The notes below the pieces were generated by a model. It saw only the letters and a list, made by a program, of their open reading frames with translations, was not told the DNA's origin and did no database searches. Of a DNA stretch of 64,000 nt, positions 9,482-18,305 are shown piece by piece. The translations under genes were made by a program, and so were the position numbers. This DNA is from Kitasatospora herbaricolor (lineage in GTDB: Bacteria; Actinomycetota; Actinomycetes; Streptomycetales; Streptomycetaceae): contig NZ_JAUSVA010000002.1 of NCBI RefSeq assembly GCF_030813695.1, positions 8,269,501 to 8,333,500 of the forward strand, written 5' to 3'. Every line of letters starts with the position of its first letter. The first letter of the stretch is position 1.

Positions 9482-9896
9482 GACACCAACGAGATGGTCT
9501 TCTCCGGCGGAGTCGTCCTCGACAAGGACAACACCACCGGCTTCGGCACCGGCACCAACCCCCCCGCTGGTCGCGATCTGCACCAGCTACCGCAAGTCCG
9601 ACGGCGTGCAGGCCCAGTCGCTCGCCTACTCCACCGACGGCGGCACCACCTGGACCAAGTACGCCAGCAACCCCGTCCTCAACATCGGCTCCCAGAACTT
9701 CCGCGACCCCAAAGTCTTCTGGAACGCCCGGACCAACAGCTGGCTCATGACGGTCGCCCTGTCCGCCGACCACAAGGTGAGCTTCTACTCCTCCCCGAAC
9801 CTGAGGACCTGGACCAAGCTCAGCGACTTCGGACCCGCCGGCGCCACCGGCGGCCTGTGGGAGTGCCCGGACCCCGGACATGACCCATCCGCCTGA
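9482..9896 (+). pseudogene. GH32 levanase/inulinase-type fragment
   Basis: Translation in two frames recovers a central slice of a GH32 fructan hydrolase. Frame one gives DTNEMVFSGGVVLDKDNTTG; after a run of seven C at about 9559-9565 the next frame gives LVAICTSYRKSDGVQAQSLA, the conserved FRDPKVFW (the RDP motif that stabilises the transition state) and VSFYSSPNLRTWTKLSDFGP, ending in WECPDPG. The catalytic N-terminal aspartate and everything after WECPD are absent. It is truncated at both ends as well as frameshifted. Confidence 0.85.
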
Positions 9897-9988
9897 TGAG
9901 GTCCGTTCACTGCACGCTTCCCTCGCAAGGCTGCTTGCACCGCCTCTATGATCGACCGGCCGCAGAATGACGACAGGTGGAGGGCGTG

Positions 9989-10534
9989 ATGCCTGGTCAG
10001 GTGACCGCAGTGAGCCGTAACGAGGGGTACTCGTTCAGCAAGCCCAATCGCGATTCCGTCAGGCTGCTCACTGGGCTCGGAGTGGAAGGAGACGTTCACG
10101 CAGGTGAGACGATCCGCCACCAGTTCCGCATGACCTACGAGCCGAACCTGCCCAACCTGCGCCAGGTCCACCTGATGCACGAGGAACTCTTCGACGAACT
10201 CGCGCTCAAGGGCTTCAGGGTCTCTGCGGGCCAGCTCGGCGAGAACATCACCACGCGTGGGATGGACCTGTTGGGCCTGCCCACCGGTGCCCTGCTCCAT
10301 CTGGGGGAGCGGGCGGTGCTTGAGGTGACCGGACTGCGTAACCCGTGTGCCAAGATCAACGACTTCCGCAAGGGGCTGCTCGGTGAGGTCTTCGCCATGG
10401 AACCCTTGTCCGGCGAGTTCACGTTCAAGTGCGGCGTCATGGCTGTGGTCCGCCGTGGAGGGACCGTCCGCCCCGGCGATTCCATCCAGGTCGAGCTCCC
10501 GCCACCCCCTCACCGCCCGCTGGAACGGGTCTAG
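9989..10534 (+). CDS. MOSC domain-containing protein
   Basis: A 181-residue stand-alone MOSC domain, the C-terminal fold of molybdenum-cofactor sulfurases. Visible marks are GLGVEGDVHAGETIRHQ, RQVHLMHEELFDEL, AGQLGENITTRGMDLLGLPTGA and LEVTGLRNPCAKINDF, which carries the conserved cysteine. Such proteins are proposed sulfur carriers or detoxification enzymes. The ATG at 9989 has GGAGG six bases upstream; an in-frame GTG lies at 9977. It sits intact between two pseudogenes. Confidence 0.88.
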   Translation: MPGQVTAVSRNEGYSFSKPNRDSVRLLTGLGVEGDVHAGETIRHQFRMTYEPNLPNLRQVHLMHEELFDELALKGFRVSAGQLGENITTRGMDLLGLPTGALLHLGERAVLEVTGLRNPCAKINDFRKGLLGEVFAMEPLSGEFTFKCGVMAVVRRGGTVRPGDSIQVELPPPPHRPLERV

Positions 10535-10549
10535 GTTCTTGTTCCGTGG

Positions 10550-10830
10550 TCATCGGCGTGCCCAGATGAGGATGGCGGCGAGGTGGAGTGCGGCCTGGGT
10601 AGCCTGCAGCGCGGTGAAGTGCCGCGGACGGCCCGGACGCTTGCGTCGGCCAGGCCCGCAAGGCCCAGGTCGGCGAACCGGCCCCGCCACCTTCCGTACC
10701 GTGCCAGATGCAGCCCCGTCTCCCGGGTGATGCGCGTGTTGGACTGACCGCGCCGCTTGCAGTACGACCTGGGCGCGCGTACCCGTCGTCCGTGCTCGGT
10801 CTTGTGACCGTAGGCGGCCTTCTGCAGCCG
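10550..10830 (-). pseudogene. Transposase relic
   Basis: Two pieces of transposase sequence lie end to end on the minus strand. The first holds a helix-turn-helix stretch (RGQSNTRITRETGLHLARY then GRWRGRFADLGLAGLADA) like the N-terminus of IS630-type transposases. The second, in another frame, reads RHFTALQATQAALHLAAILI then WARR and a stop, like the C-terminal end of DDE transposases of the IS5 type. The catalytic core between them is missing. It may be one internally deleted element or two overlapping relics. Confidence 0.65.
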
Positions 10831-10980
10831 TGCGCGTTCGGTGGCGGTCGGGGTTGTCGGGCGGGCGGCGCAGGCGGGCATGGCGGGCAGGCCGATCGGC
10901 GGAGGAGGAGGGTCGGGGAGCCCGAGGGAGTCACCCGGTCGGGCGGGTGATACATGCAGGCGAAGGGGAAGTAGGGGCAA

Positions 10981-11391
10981 TTACCGGCCCGTTCGGACGG
11001 TGGTCGGCCTCCGGAAGACGTCGGCGTTGCGCGCGCACCAGTCTGCGAACGTTCGTGGCCTGCGTCCGAGCAGCCGCTCCACCGTGTCGGTCCGGAACCG
11101 ACGGTGTCGGCGCGCATGAGCCTGTACCCCTCCGTGATGGCGTCGGCAAGCGCCTGGGGTGCTCCGTCGGGGAAGCGGGACTGGACGGCTTGAGCCGGTG
11201 TGGCCGCCTCACGGACCTCGATGTCGCGGCCGGCCGCCTCGGCGATGATCTGGACCTGCTCGGTGACGGTGAGCGCCTCGTTGCCGGTGAGGACGCATTC
11301 CTCGCCTTGGTGGCCGTTTTCGGTGAGGACGAGGGCTGCGACGGCGGCGATGTCGGCGGGGTCGATCGGCGCGAAGCGGCCCGGGCCGACG
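10981..11391 (-). pseudogene. NmrA-like NAD(P)-dependent oxidoreductase, C-terminal half
   Basis: Minus-strand translation gives GRFAPIDPADIAAVAALVLT, CVLTGNEALTVTEQVQIIAE and EAATPAQAVQSRFPDGAPQA, then after a one-base shift near 11100 RFRTDTVERLLGRRPRTFAD and WCARNADVFRRP to a stop at 10981. This is the typical C-terminal half of NmrA/SDRa5-type proteins (NAD(P)-binding, atypical SDR). The Rossmann N-terminus is gone; the sequence joins a MarR fragment of the opposite strand at about 11395. Confidence 0.8.
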
Positions 11392-11398
11392 GGCGCTG

Positions 11399-11563
11399 CA
11401 GGACCCGATCGAGGCAGAGCGGCGATTCATGGAGGCGAAGGTCACCGCGGACCTCACCGAAACCGAGCGTGAGGCCCTCTTGAGTGCGCTGGCGAAGATC
11501 CACCGGTCGGCGAGCGAACTGCTGGACGAGCCCATCGACCACGTCGACCCGGCCAACACCTGA
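11399..11563 (+). pseudogene. MarR-family regulator C-terminal fragment
   Basis: The frame beginning at 11399 reads QDPIEAERRFMEAKVTADLT then ETEREALLSALAKIHRSASE and ends LLDEPIDHVDPANT. The pattern of F-M-x-x-V-T-x-x-L-T-x-x-E-x-x-x-L-x-x-x-L-x-K-I-H is the dimerisation helix near the end of MarR-family regulators. The DNA-binding domain is absent, so it is a relic. Confidence 0.55.
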
Positions 11564-12126
11564 CACTTCCGCGCCCGCTACCCGACCGGCAACGAGTTCG
11601 AGGACAGGATCTCGCCCAACGGCGGCTTCGCGGCGCCTCCGGATCCGTGATCCACGGTTCACGCATGCCCTGGCCGCACGTCAACCCCCGAGGGACTTCC
11701 GAGGTCGACCACTGAGCCTGCGGCAGGCACCGGAGCGGCCTGGCTACGGTTCGAGTCCTTGAAGCCAGGCGGACATGCCAAGTCATGGCACCGCCCTGAC
11801 CGGATTGCCGTGTGCCGTGGCGGTGTCACGCCGAATCCTGCGGAGGGCAGGCATCACAGGCGCGGGCCGTCGTCGGCCGGCTGGAGGAGCTGGGCTGCCG
11901 GGTCGTGGAGCTGCCGAGCCCTCGCCCTGCCTCCTGGGACCGGGCGGCCGGGCCGGCCTGCCCCAGGAAGCGGGGCGCTGTTGCCGGTGCGTCCGTGCCG
12001 TGGTGGTGAGCGGTCATGGATCGCCGGTCGCCGATCTGCCGTCTGCGGCTCCCGCTGCGGCGCGAGGCGCCGGTGGCAGCGAGGGCCGACACCGCCGGGG
12101 CGGGCCGCATCGGCGGATGCTGCGGG
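11564..12126. other. Relic-rich gap without an intact gene
   Basis: Apart from the recombinase-like fragment at 11845-11964 I find no supported gene. Near 11750 there is an 11-base string resembling a tRNA T-loop, but without a cloverleaf around it. Confidence 0.4.
11845..11964 (+). pseudogene. Fragment of a small recombinase-like protein
   Basis: The frame reads QARAVVGRLEELGCRVVELP then SPRPASWDRA. This resembles the C-terminal strand-helix-strand of the small resolvase-like protein encoded intact at 35902-36288 (AHLAHQVLTAAGCRRILTLP). The N-terminal two thirds are missing. Confidence 0.45.
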
Positions 12127-13329
12127 TCAGCGCGGGAGGTGCGGCATGGGCGGCTCGAATGCCCCGGCATTGAGCGGGCGGCCTGTGACCGGGGTCCCGG
12201 ACTGACGCGAGGAGCCGGCCCCGGGAGAGATCTGCATGCCGAACAGTTCGACATTGAGGTGTTCCAGGGCCAGCCGTGCGGCGCCGAGGGCGACCGCTTC
12301 GGTGCCGAGCGTGGAGGCGGCCACCTGCGGCGGGTCGAGGCAGAGCTTGTCGAGGTGGCTGCGCACCGGCCCGGCGAGTGCCTCGCCGGCCTGGGAGAGG
12401 CCGCCGCCGATGACGACGAGGTCGGGGTTGACGGTCAGGACCATGGCGGCGATGCCCTGGGCGAGGACGCGGGCGAAACGGTCGACACGGGCAGCGGCGG
12501 TGGTGTCACCGGCGGCCGCGTCGGCGAAGATCTGCGCGGGGTCGGGCGCGGCGCGCACGTCGTTCATGGCGTCGCCCTCCCAGCCGAGGACGGCGAGGGC
12601 GCCGATCTCTCCGGCCGCGCCGCCCCGGCCGCGGTGCAGGCGTCCGCCGAGCATCATGCCCGCACCGGAGCGTTTGCCGGCGATGAGCTGGATGAAGTCG
12701 TCGGCGTTGCGGGCGGCGCCGCGCCAGTGCTCGGCGAGGGCGGCCAGGTTGGCGTCGTTCTCGACGTGGGCGGGGCAGCCGAACCAGGTGCCCGCGATGG
12801 TGGCGAGGTCGGTGCCGCTCCACTCGGGGAGCGGGGTGGACAGGCGGATGCGGCCGTGCGCGTCGACGATGGCGGGCACACCGAGGCACAGCCCGCGCAG
12901 CCGGGCGCCGGGGTGCTCGGCGAGGAAGGCGGCGGCGCAGTCGTGCATGCGCTGCGTGCGCCCCGGGCCACCGAGGCCCGGGGCGATCTCTGTCCTGCGG
13001 GATGCGAGCACGGTGCCGTCGAGGTCGGCCAGGACCATGCGGGCGCTCGCGACGCCGACGTCGATGCCCAGTACGTGGCCGGCCTCGGCGCGGAAGCGGT
13101 AGCGGCGCGCCGGACGGCCGATGCTCCGCTCGGGGGCGACCTCCTCGATCCAGCCCGCCTCGTCGAGCTCGGCGATCACGACGTCCACGGTCTGCCGGGA
13201 CAGCGAAGCCGCCCGCCCGATCTGGGTGAGCGTCATCGGCTCGGCGTTGCGCAGCACGCGCAGGACGGCTTCGACGTTCAACCGCCGCAGCAGGGCGGGA
13301 TCACCGCCGGTGAGGCCAGTGCCGTTCAC
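12127..13329 (-). CDS. ROK-family transcriptional repressor
   Basis: A 400-residue NagC/XylR-type regulator. An N-terminal winged helix-turn-helix (LRRLNVEAVLRVLRNAEPMT, then LTQIGRAASLSRQTVDVVIA) is followed by a sugar-binding ROK fold: GIDVGVASARMVLADLDGT phosphate loop, CLGVPAIVD, VENDANLAALAEHW and VIGGGLSQAGE. The zinc-binding CXCGXXGCXE motif of canonical ROK proteins is absent; the corresponding stretch reads GEIGALAVLGWEGDA, so sugar-driven folding may differ. It is divergent from the ABC operon starting at 13538, with an inverted repeat between them, and is the probable repressor of that operon and of itself. The last 30 residues are a low-complexity tail. Confidence 0.9.
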   Translation of the reverse strand: MNGTGLTGGDPALLRRLNVEAVLRVLRNAEPMTLTQIGRAASLSRQTVDVVIAELDEAGWIEEVAPERSIGRPARRYRFRAEAGHVLGIDVGVASARMVLADLDGTVLASRRTEIAPGLGGPGRTQRMHDCAAAFLAEHPGARLRGLCLGVPAIVDAHGRIRLSTPLPEWSGTDLATIAGTWFGCPAHVENDANLAALAEHWRGAARNADDFIQLIAGKRSGAGMMLGGRLHRGRGGAAGEIGALAVLGWEGDAMNDVRAAPDPAQIFADAAAGDTTAAARVDRFARVLAQGIAAMVLTVNPDLVVIGGGLSQAGEALAGPVRSHLDKLCLDPPQVAASTLGTEAVALGAARLALEHLNVELFGMQISPGAGSSRQSGTPVTGRPLNAGAFEPPMPHLPR

Positions 13330-13389
13330 GAGTCCTCGCTTCTTGTCCGGGTCGCCCCCTGCGACCGCGCCCTCATCTTACGACAAGCA

Positions 13390-13412
13390 GTTACGTAATG
13401 GTATTGCATAAC
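13390..13412. promoter_or_regulatory. Candidate ROK operator
   Basis: An AT-rich imperfect inverted repeat, GTTACGTAAT-GGT-ATTGCATAAC (8 of 10 arm positions pair), lies in the 208-bp divergent gap and abuts the -35 box of the operon promoter. Position and shape suit the divergent ROK repressor; binding is inferred. Confidence 0.6.
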
Positions 13413-13416
13413 AGTC

Positions 13417-13446
13417 TTGACCAAAGATGCAGGCCACTTCTAGCAT
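13417..13446 (+). promoter_or_regulatory. Candidate promoter of the first ABC operon
   Basis: TTGACC (13417-13422) and TAGCAT (13441-13446) are separated by 18 bp, close to the vegetative sigma (HrdB) consensus, about 90 bp upstream of the binding-protein ATG. The candidate operator is directly upstream. Confidence 0.55.
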
Positions 13447-13537
13447 CGCCCCAGTTTCGCAACAGCTCGACGTAACTTGGTCGGGCGTTAACTTTGACCA
13501 CACCCCCGCAGGCCGGCCCTGCTTCGAGGAGCCCCCG

Positions 13538-14869
13538 ATGTCCGCAAGATTCCCCCGCCGCACCGCGGCGATGTGCGCCCTGCTGGTTGCCGCCACCGGC
13601 CTGACCGCCTGCAACGGCCTGACGCCCGGCGGCGGAACAAAGAGCGCGGCTCCCTCCGGCCCGGTCTCCACCGCGCTTCCCACCGGCAATGCCACGCTGA
13701 CCGTCGTGAGCTCCGAGAACGCGGGCACGACCAAGGCCCTGGCCGAGGCCTTCCACGCCAAGCACCCGAACATCACGGTGGACTTCCAGTACACCGGCCC
13801 CGACGACTACGACAAGAGCCTCAACCTCAAGCTCTCCTCGGACGACGCCCCGGACCTGGCGCTGCTGAACAAGCTCGGCACCACCGTCAAGGGCAACCTC
13901 ATCCGCGACCTGGACCCCTACACCCAGGCCTACGGCTGGGACACCAAGTACCCCAGCAGTCAGCTCGACCAGTGGCGCGCCTCGGACGACGGCAAGCAGC
14001 TGGGCGCCGGCCACCTGTGGGCCGCGCCGGCCGGGTTCTCGGTGGTCGGCGTCTACTACAACAAGGAGATCGCCGCCAAGCTCGGCATCGGCGTGCCGAA
14101 GACCCGGGCGGAGTTCGAGGCGGCACTCGCCAAGGCGAAGGCCGCGGGCGAGCTCCCGGTGCAGCTCGGCAACCTGCAGGGCCACTCCTCCTTCGTCGTC
14201 CAGTCGATCGTCGACTCCGTCGACGGCGCGGCGAAGACCAGCGACTGGGTCAACGGCAAGCAGGGCTCGACCGTCGACACCCGCGGCGGCGCGGACGCGG
14301 CGACCACCCTCTCCGACTGGGCGAAGAAGGGCTACCTGCCCGAGGGCGCCAACGGCACCGACCTGCCGGGCTCGGTCGCCGCCTTCACCAAGGGCTCCGG
14401 GCTGTTCCTGTTCGACGGCAGCTGGGACGCACAGGTCATCGACAAGGCCGCACCCGGAAAGGTGGGTTTCCTGCCCTTCCCCGGCGCCGACGCCGCCTCC
14501 AAGGCCACCGGCATCGGCACCTCCGTCGCCTACGCCATCCCCGCCAAGTCCAAGAACCCCGACCTGGCGGCGGCCTTCCTCGACTTCATGAACACCCCCG
14601 AGGCCGCGCAGATCCAGTTCTCCACCGGCTTCCTGCCCGTCGCCCACGCCGACCAGGTCAAGGCCCCCGAGGGCAACGTGATGAACGAGGTCACGGCCGC
14701 CTGGGGCAAGGTCAACACGGACAACGGCCTGGTGAACTTCTTCGCCAACACCGACGCCACCATGAACGACACCCTCACCTCCCAGGGCCAGCAGCTCATC
14801 GGCGGCAAGACCACCCCGGACGCCTACCTCGCCGCACTCCAGGCCGACTGGCTCAAGGGGCACCAGTGA
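13538..14869 (+). CDS. Sugar ABC transporter substrate-binding lipoprotein
   Basis: A 443-residue family 1 extracellular solute-binding protein. A short basic start (MSARFPRRTAAMCALLVAAT) and the lipobox LTAC with Cys25 indicate export and lipid anchoring. The mature part follows the MalE-like fold: TLTVVSSENAGTTKALAEAF, FQYTGPDDYD, LWAAPAGFSVVGVYYNKEIA, LFLFDGSWDAQVI and LPFPGADAASK. It delivers an oligosaccharide or monosaccharide to the two permeases encoded next. A GAGGAG box lies 7-8 nt before the ATG. Sugar specificity cannot be read from sequence; the neighbouring GH16 enzyme suggests a glycan breakdown product. Confidence 0.92.
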   Translation: MSARFPRRTAAMCALLVAATGLTACNGLTPGGGTKSAAPSGPVSTALPTGNATLTVVSSENAGTTKALAEAFHAKHPNITVDFQYTGPDDYDKSLNLKLSSDDAPDLALLNKLGTTVKGNLIRDLDPYTQAYGWDTKYPSSQLDQWRASDDGKQLGAGHLWAAPAGFSVVGVYYNKEIAAKLGIGVPKTRAEFEAALAKAKAAGELPVQLGNLQGHSSFVVQSIVDSVDGAAKTSDWVNGKQGSTVDTRGGADAATTLSDWAKKGYLPEGANGTDLPGSVAAFTKGSGLFLFDGSWDAQVIDKAAPGKVGFLPFPGADAASKATGIGTSVAYAIPAKSKNPDLAAAFLDFMNTPEAAQIQFSTGFLPVAHADQVKAPEGNVMNEVTAAWGKVNTDNGLVNFFANTDATMNDTLTSQGQQLIGGKTTPDAYLAALQADWLKGHQ

Positions 14870-15867
14870 GCACCACCACCCCCTCCCACCGGCGCGACGC
14901 CACCACCCGGCGCGCGGCCGACCCGACAGGGGACGCACCGCGCGGTCACCGGACGCAGGCCCAGAGCGGCCGGTCGGCGCGCACCTTGCGCGCAGGCCCG
15001 GGCCGGCCCCGATCCCGCCGCATCGCCTACCTGTACCTCGCGCCGGCGCTCGCCCTGTACACCGCCTTCGTCGTGCTGCCATGGCTGCACACCATGTGGC
15101 TCTCCTTCTTCGAGTGGGACGGCGTCACAGTCGGCACCTGGGCCGGCCTCGCCAACTACCGCGAGGTACTGACCGACCCGGCCCTGCGCTCCTCGATCGT
15201 GCACGCGCTCGGCTTCATCGGCTTCTACTCGCTGCTGCCGATCGCGCTGGGCCTGCTCCTCGCCGCCGTCATCGGCGGCCGGGGCGGGCGCCGCTACCCC
15301 GTCAGCCGCACCGTCCTGTTCCTGCCGCAGATCATCCCGCTGGTCGCCGTCGGCGTCACCTGGAAGTGGATGTACTCCACCGACGGCATCGTCAACCAGG
15401 TACTGCGCGCCGTCGGCCTCGGCTCGATCACCCGCGCCTGGCTCGGCGACTTCACCTGGGCCTACGTCGCCGTCGGCCTGGTCGGCACCTGGGTGATGCT
15501 CGGCCTGTGCCTGATCGTCTTCCAGGCCGGAATCCAGAAGATCGACAGCAGCCTGTACGAGGCCGCCCGCCTCGACGGCGCAGGCCCCGTCCAGGAGTTC
15601 TTCGCCGTCACCCTGCCGGGGCTGCGCGCCGAGATCGGCGTCGCCCTGACCATCACCGTCATCTCCGCGCTCGCCAGCTTCGACGTCGTCTACGTCACCA
15701 CCGGCGGCGGACCGGGCGACTCCACCACCGTTCCCGGTGTGCTCATCTACCGGCTCGCCTTCACCAACGGCGAGGTCGGGGCCGCCTGCGCCCTGGCCGT
15801 GGTACTCAGCGCACTGATCGCCCTGATCGTCCTCGCGATCAGCCGCATCACCCGGGAGAAGACATGA
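14866..15867 (+). CDS. Sugar ABC transporter permease (MalF type)
   Basis: A 333-residue CUT1 permease. About 50 residues of Arg/Thr-rich cytoplasmic N-terminus precede six hydrophobic helices beginning IAYLYLAPALALYTAFVVL. The ATPase-contact EAA loop reads EAARLDGAGPVQEFFAVTLP. The GTG start overlaps the stop of the binding-protein gene (GTGA), so the two are likely translationally coupled. Confidence 0.92.
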   Translation: MSTTTPSHRRDATTRRAADPTGDAPRGHRTQAQSGRSARTLRAGPGRPRSRRIAYLYLAPALALYTAFVVLPWLHTMWLSFFEWDGVTVGTWAGLANYREVLTDPALRSSIVHALGFIGFYSLLPIALGLLLAAVIGGRGGRRYPVSRTVLFLPQIIPLVAVGVTWKWMYSTDGIVNQVLRAVGLGSITRAWLGDFTWAYVAVGLVGTWVMLGLCLIVFQAGIQKIDSSLYEAARLDGAGPVQEFFAVTLPGLRAEIGVALTITVISALASFDVVYVTTGGGPGDSTTVPGVLIYRLAFTNGEVGAACALAVVLSALIALIVLAISRITREKT

Positions 15868-16685
15868 ACCGCCGCTTCGAAGGCCTCGCCGGCCGCGCCG
15901 TGATGGCCGCCTTCACCCTGGCCGTCATCGTCCCGTTCGCCGGCATCGTCCTCGCCGCCCTCAACCCGCCCGGCACCGTCGTCGACGGACTCCACTGGCC
16001 CGAACACCCCACCCTGGACAGCTTCGGCCGGGCCTGGTCCGACGCCGGCTTCGGCCAGCTGCTGCGCAACAGTGCCGTCGTCGCCCTCGGCGTCGTCCCC
16101 ATCGCGCTGGTCTGCGCCTCACTCGCCGGGTACGCCTTCGCCACCATGGAGTTCCGCGGCCGCAAGGTGCTCTTCGGCTTCCTGCTGCTGGGCCTGGCCC
16201 TGCCCTACGAAGCCGCCGTCGTCCCCCTGTACTACGACCTGCGCGCATTCGGCCTCACCGACACCCCGCTCGCCCTGATCCTCGCCCTGGTCGGCCTGTT
16301 CATGCCGTTCGGAGCGTTCTGGATGCGTGAGCAGTTCCTCGCCCTGCCCAAGGAGATGACCGAGGCGGCCGCCGTCGACGGCGCCGGCAGCTGGACGGTG
16401 CTGTGGAAGGTCCTGCTGCCCTGCGCCAAGCCCGCACTGATCACCCTCGGCCTGCTCTACTTCCTGTGGGCCTGGAACCAGTTCCTGCTCGCCCTCATCC
16501 TCATCCAGGACCCCCGCGGGCGCACCGCCCCCGCCGGGCTCGGCTTCTTCGTCGGCGCCCACAACATCGACGTCCCCCTGCTGTCCGCAGCCACGCTGAT
16601 CGTCATCGCCCCGGTCGTCGCCGTCTACCTCTTCTTCCAGCGGCACTTCATCGCCGGCATGCTCTCCGGCGCCGTCAAGGGCTGA
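15864..16685 (+). CDS. Sugar ABC transporter permease (MalG type)
   Basis: A 273-residue CUT1 permease with six helices and the EAA loop EAAAVDGAGSWTVLWKVLLP. It ends with the typical FFQRHFIAGMLSGAVKG. ATGA overlap with the preceding permease. No ATPase gene follows; in streptomycetes such systems are commonly energised by the shared ATPase MsiK encoded elsewhere, which is the likely case here. Confidence 0.93.
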   Translation: MNRRFEGLAGRAVMAAFTLAVIVPFAGIVLAALNPPGTVVDGLHWPEHPTLDSFGRAWSDAGFGQLLRNSAVVALGVVPIALVCASLAGYAFATMEFRGRKVLFGFLLLGLALPYEAAVVPLYYDLRAFGLTDTPLALILALVGLFMPFGAFWMREQFLALPKEMTEAAAVDGAGSWTVLWKVLLPCAKPALITLGLLYFLWAWNQFLLALILIQDPRGRTAPAGLGFFVGAHNIDVPLLSAATLIVIAPVVAVYLFFQRHFIAGMLSGAVKG

Positions 16686-16749
16686 CCGCCCGCCCACGAC
16701 CGCACCATTGCCCGCCTCTCCTCACCTCGTCCCCAAAGGACACACCGCC

Positions 16750-18033
16750 ATGAGCCATGCCCTCACACCCGACGCGGCCCCCACCCCCGCTCCACCACTG
16801 CGCCTGATCCTGGTGGGAGCCGGCGGACGCGGCACCACCTACGCCACCTACGCCGCCACCACCGGCCGTGCCAGGATCGTCGCGATCGCCGAGCCCGACG
16901 TCGCCCGGGCCACCGCCGCGCGGGAGCGCCACCCGGGCGCCGAGGTCTTCGACGACTGGCGCGCCCTCGCGGAGCAGGCACCCGAGGCCGACGCGGTTCT
17001 GATCACCACACAGGACGTCGAGCACGTCGAGCCGGCCGTGCGCTTCGCCGAACTCGGATACCACATCCTGCTGGAGAAGCCGATGGCCACCAGCGAGGAG
17101 GACGCCCGGCAGATCTCCGACGCCGTGGCCAAGGCCGGCGTCATGCTCGCCGTCTGCCACGTCCTGCGCTACACCCCCTACACCACCGGGGTGAAGGAGA
17201 TCGTCGACTCCGGACGGCTCGGCGACATCGTCAGCGTCGAGCACCTGGAGCCGGTCGGCTGGTGGCACCAGGCCCATTCCTACGTCCGCGGCAACTGGCG
17301 GCGCGAGGACCAGGCCAGCCCGATGCTGCTCGCCAAGTCGTCCCACGACCTGGACTGGATCTCCTACATCATCGGTGCGCCGGTGCGGAAGGTGTCCTCC
17401 TTCGGCTCCCTCATGCACTTCCGCCCCGAGAACCGCCCCGCCGAAGCGGCCGACAACTGCCTGGACTGCCCGGTCGAATCCACCTGCCCCTACTCCGCGA
17501 AGCGCCTCTACCTCGGCTGCCTCGGTGACGCGGACCGGGAACGCTGGCCGCTGAACGCCGTCACCGAGGCCCGCACCCCCGACGGCATCGAGCAGGCACT
17601 GCGCGAGGGACCGTACGGACGCTGCGTCTACGCCTGCGACAACGACGTCGTCGACCACCAGGTCGTCAACCTCGAATACGAGGGCGGAGCCACAGCCTCC
17701 TTCACCATGACCGCCTTCACCCCGTTCACCCACCGCAAGACCCGCATCTTCGGCACCCTGGGCAGCCTCGACGGTGACGGCGTCCACGCCACCGTCACCG
17801 ACTTCGTCACCGGCCGGGAGGAGACCCTGCTCCTGGGCGTGGACGGCCCCGACGCCGGAAGCGGGCACGGAGGCGGCGACGAACGCCTGGTCGACGCCTT
17901 CCTCGACGCCCTGACCAGCGGCGACCCCGCCCACATCCTCTCCGACCCGGTCACCAGCCTGGAGAGCCACCTCGTCGCCTGGGCCGCCGAACGCGCCCGC
18001 CGCACCGACACCGTCCAGGCGCTCGCGAACTAG
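16750..18033 (+). CDS. Gfo/Idh/MocA family oxidoreductase
   Basis: A 427-residue NAD(P)-dependent sugar or inositol dehydrogenase-type protein. LILVGAGGRGTTYATYAATT is the dinucleotide-binding loop, HILLEKPMATSEEDARQI holds the family EKP motif, and KSSHDLDWISYIIGAPVRKV is the substrate-side region. A cysteine-rich insert (NCLDCPVESTCPYSAKRLYL, then GCLG) is typical of a subgroup and may bind metal. AAAGGACACACCGCC precedes the ATG. Its place behind the ABC permeases suggests it oxidises the imported sugar. The gap after it (18034-18305) is C-rich and holds nothing I recognise. Confidence 0.9.
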   Translation: MSHALTPDAAPTPAPPLRLILVGAGGRGTTYATYAATTGRARIVAIAEPDVARATAARERHPGAEVFDDWRALAEQAPEADAVLITTQDVEHVEPAVRFAELGYHILLEKPMATSEEDARQISDAVAKAGVMLAVCHVLRYTPYTTGVKEIVDSGRLGDIVSVEHLEPVGWWHQAHSYVRGNWRREDQASPMLLAKSSHDLDWISYIIGAPVRKVSSFGSLMHFRPENRPAEAADNCLDCPVESTCPYSAKRLYLGCLGDADRERWPLNAVTEARTPDGIEQALREGPYGRCVYACDNDVVDHQVVNLEYEGGATASFTMTAFTPFTHRKTRIFGTLGSLDGDGVHATVTDFVTGREETLLLGVDGPDAGSGHGGGDERLVDAFLDALTSGDPAHILSDPVTSLESHLVAWAAERARRTDTVQALAN

Positions 18034-18305
18034 GGCACCGCCCCCTCCGTCTCCGGCCCCGAGGCCCCGACCCGCACGGGCCGGACACCCAAGGCGCCGG
18101 CCGGAACCGCCGCACCGGCCCCGGCCGGCACCCCCTCCCGCCACGAGCCCCGCCCCGCCCCCAGCCGGCAGAAGGCCCCGGACCTCACCCCCCAGGCCGG
18201 CAAGCGTCGGCCCCAGAACCCCGGTTCCGGACAGAGCGCCCCGCCGCCCCGCCCGCAGCCGGCCGCCATGCACCACCCCACCCCCACCCCCGAAGGGAAC
18301 GCGTC

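Noticed and set aside
11740..11775. T-loop-like string GGTTCGAGTCC
   Set aside because: No acceptor stem, anticodon arm or D arm can be folded around it, so it is not a tRNA and too weak for an attachment site.
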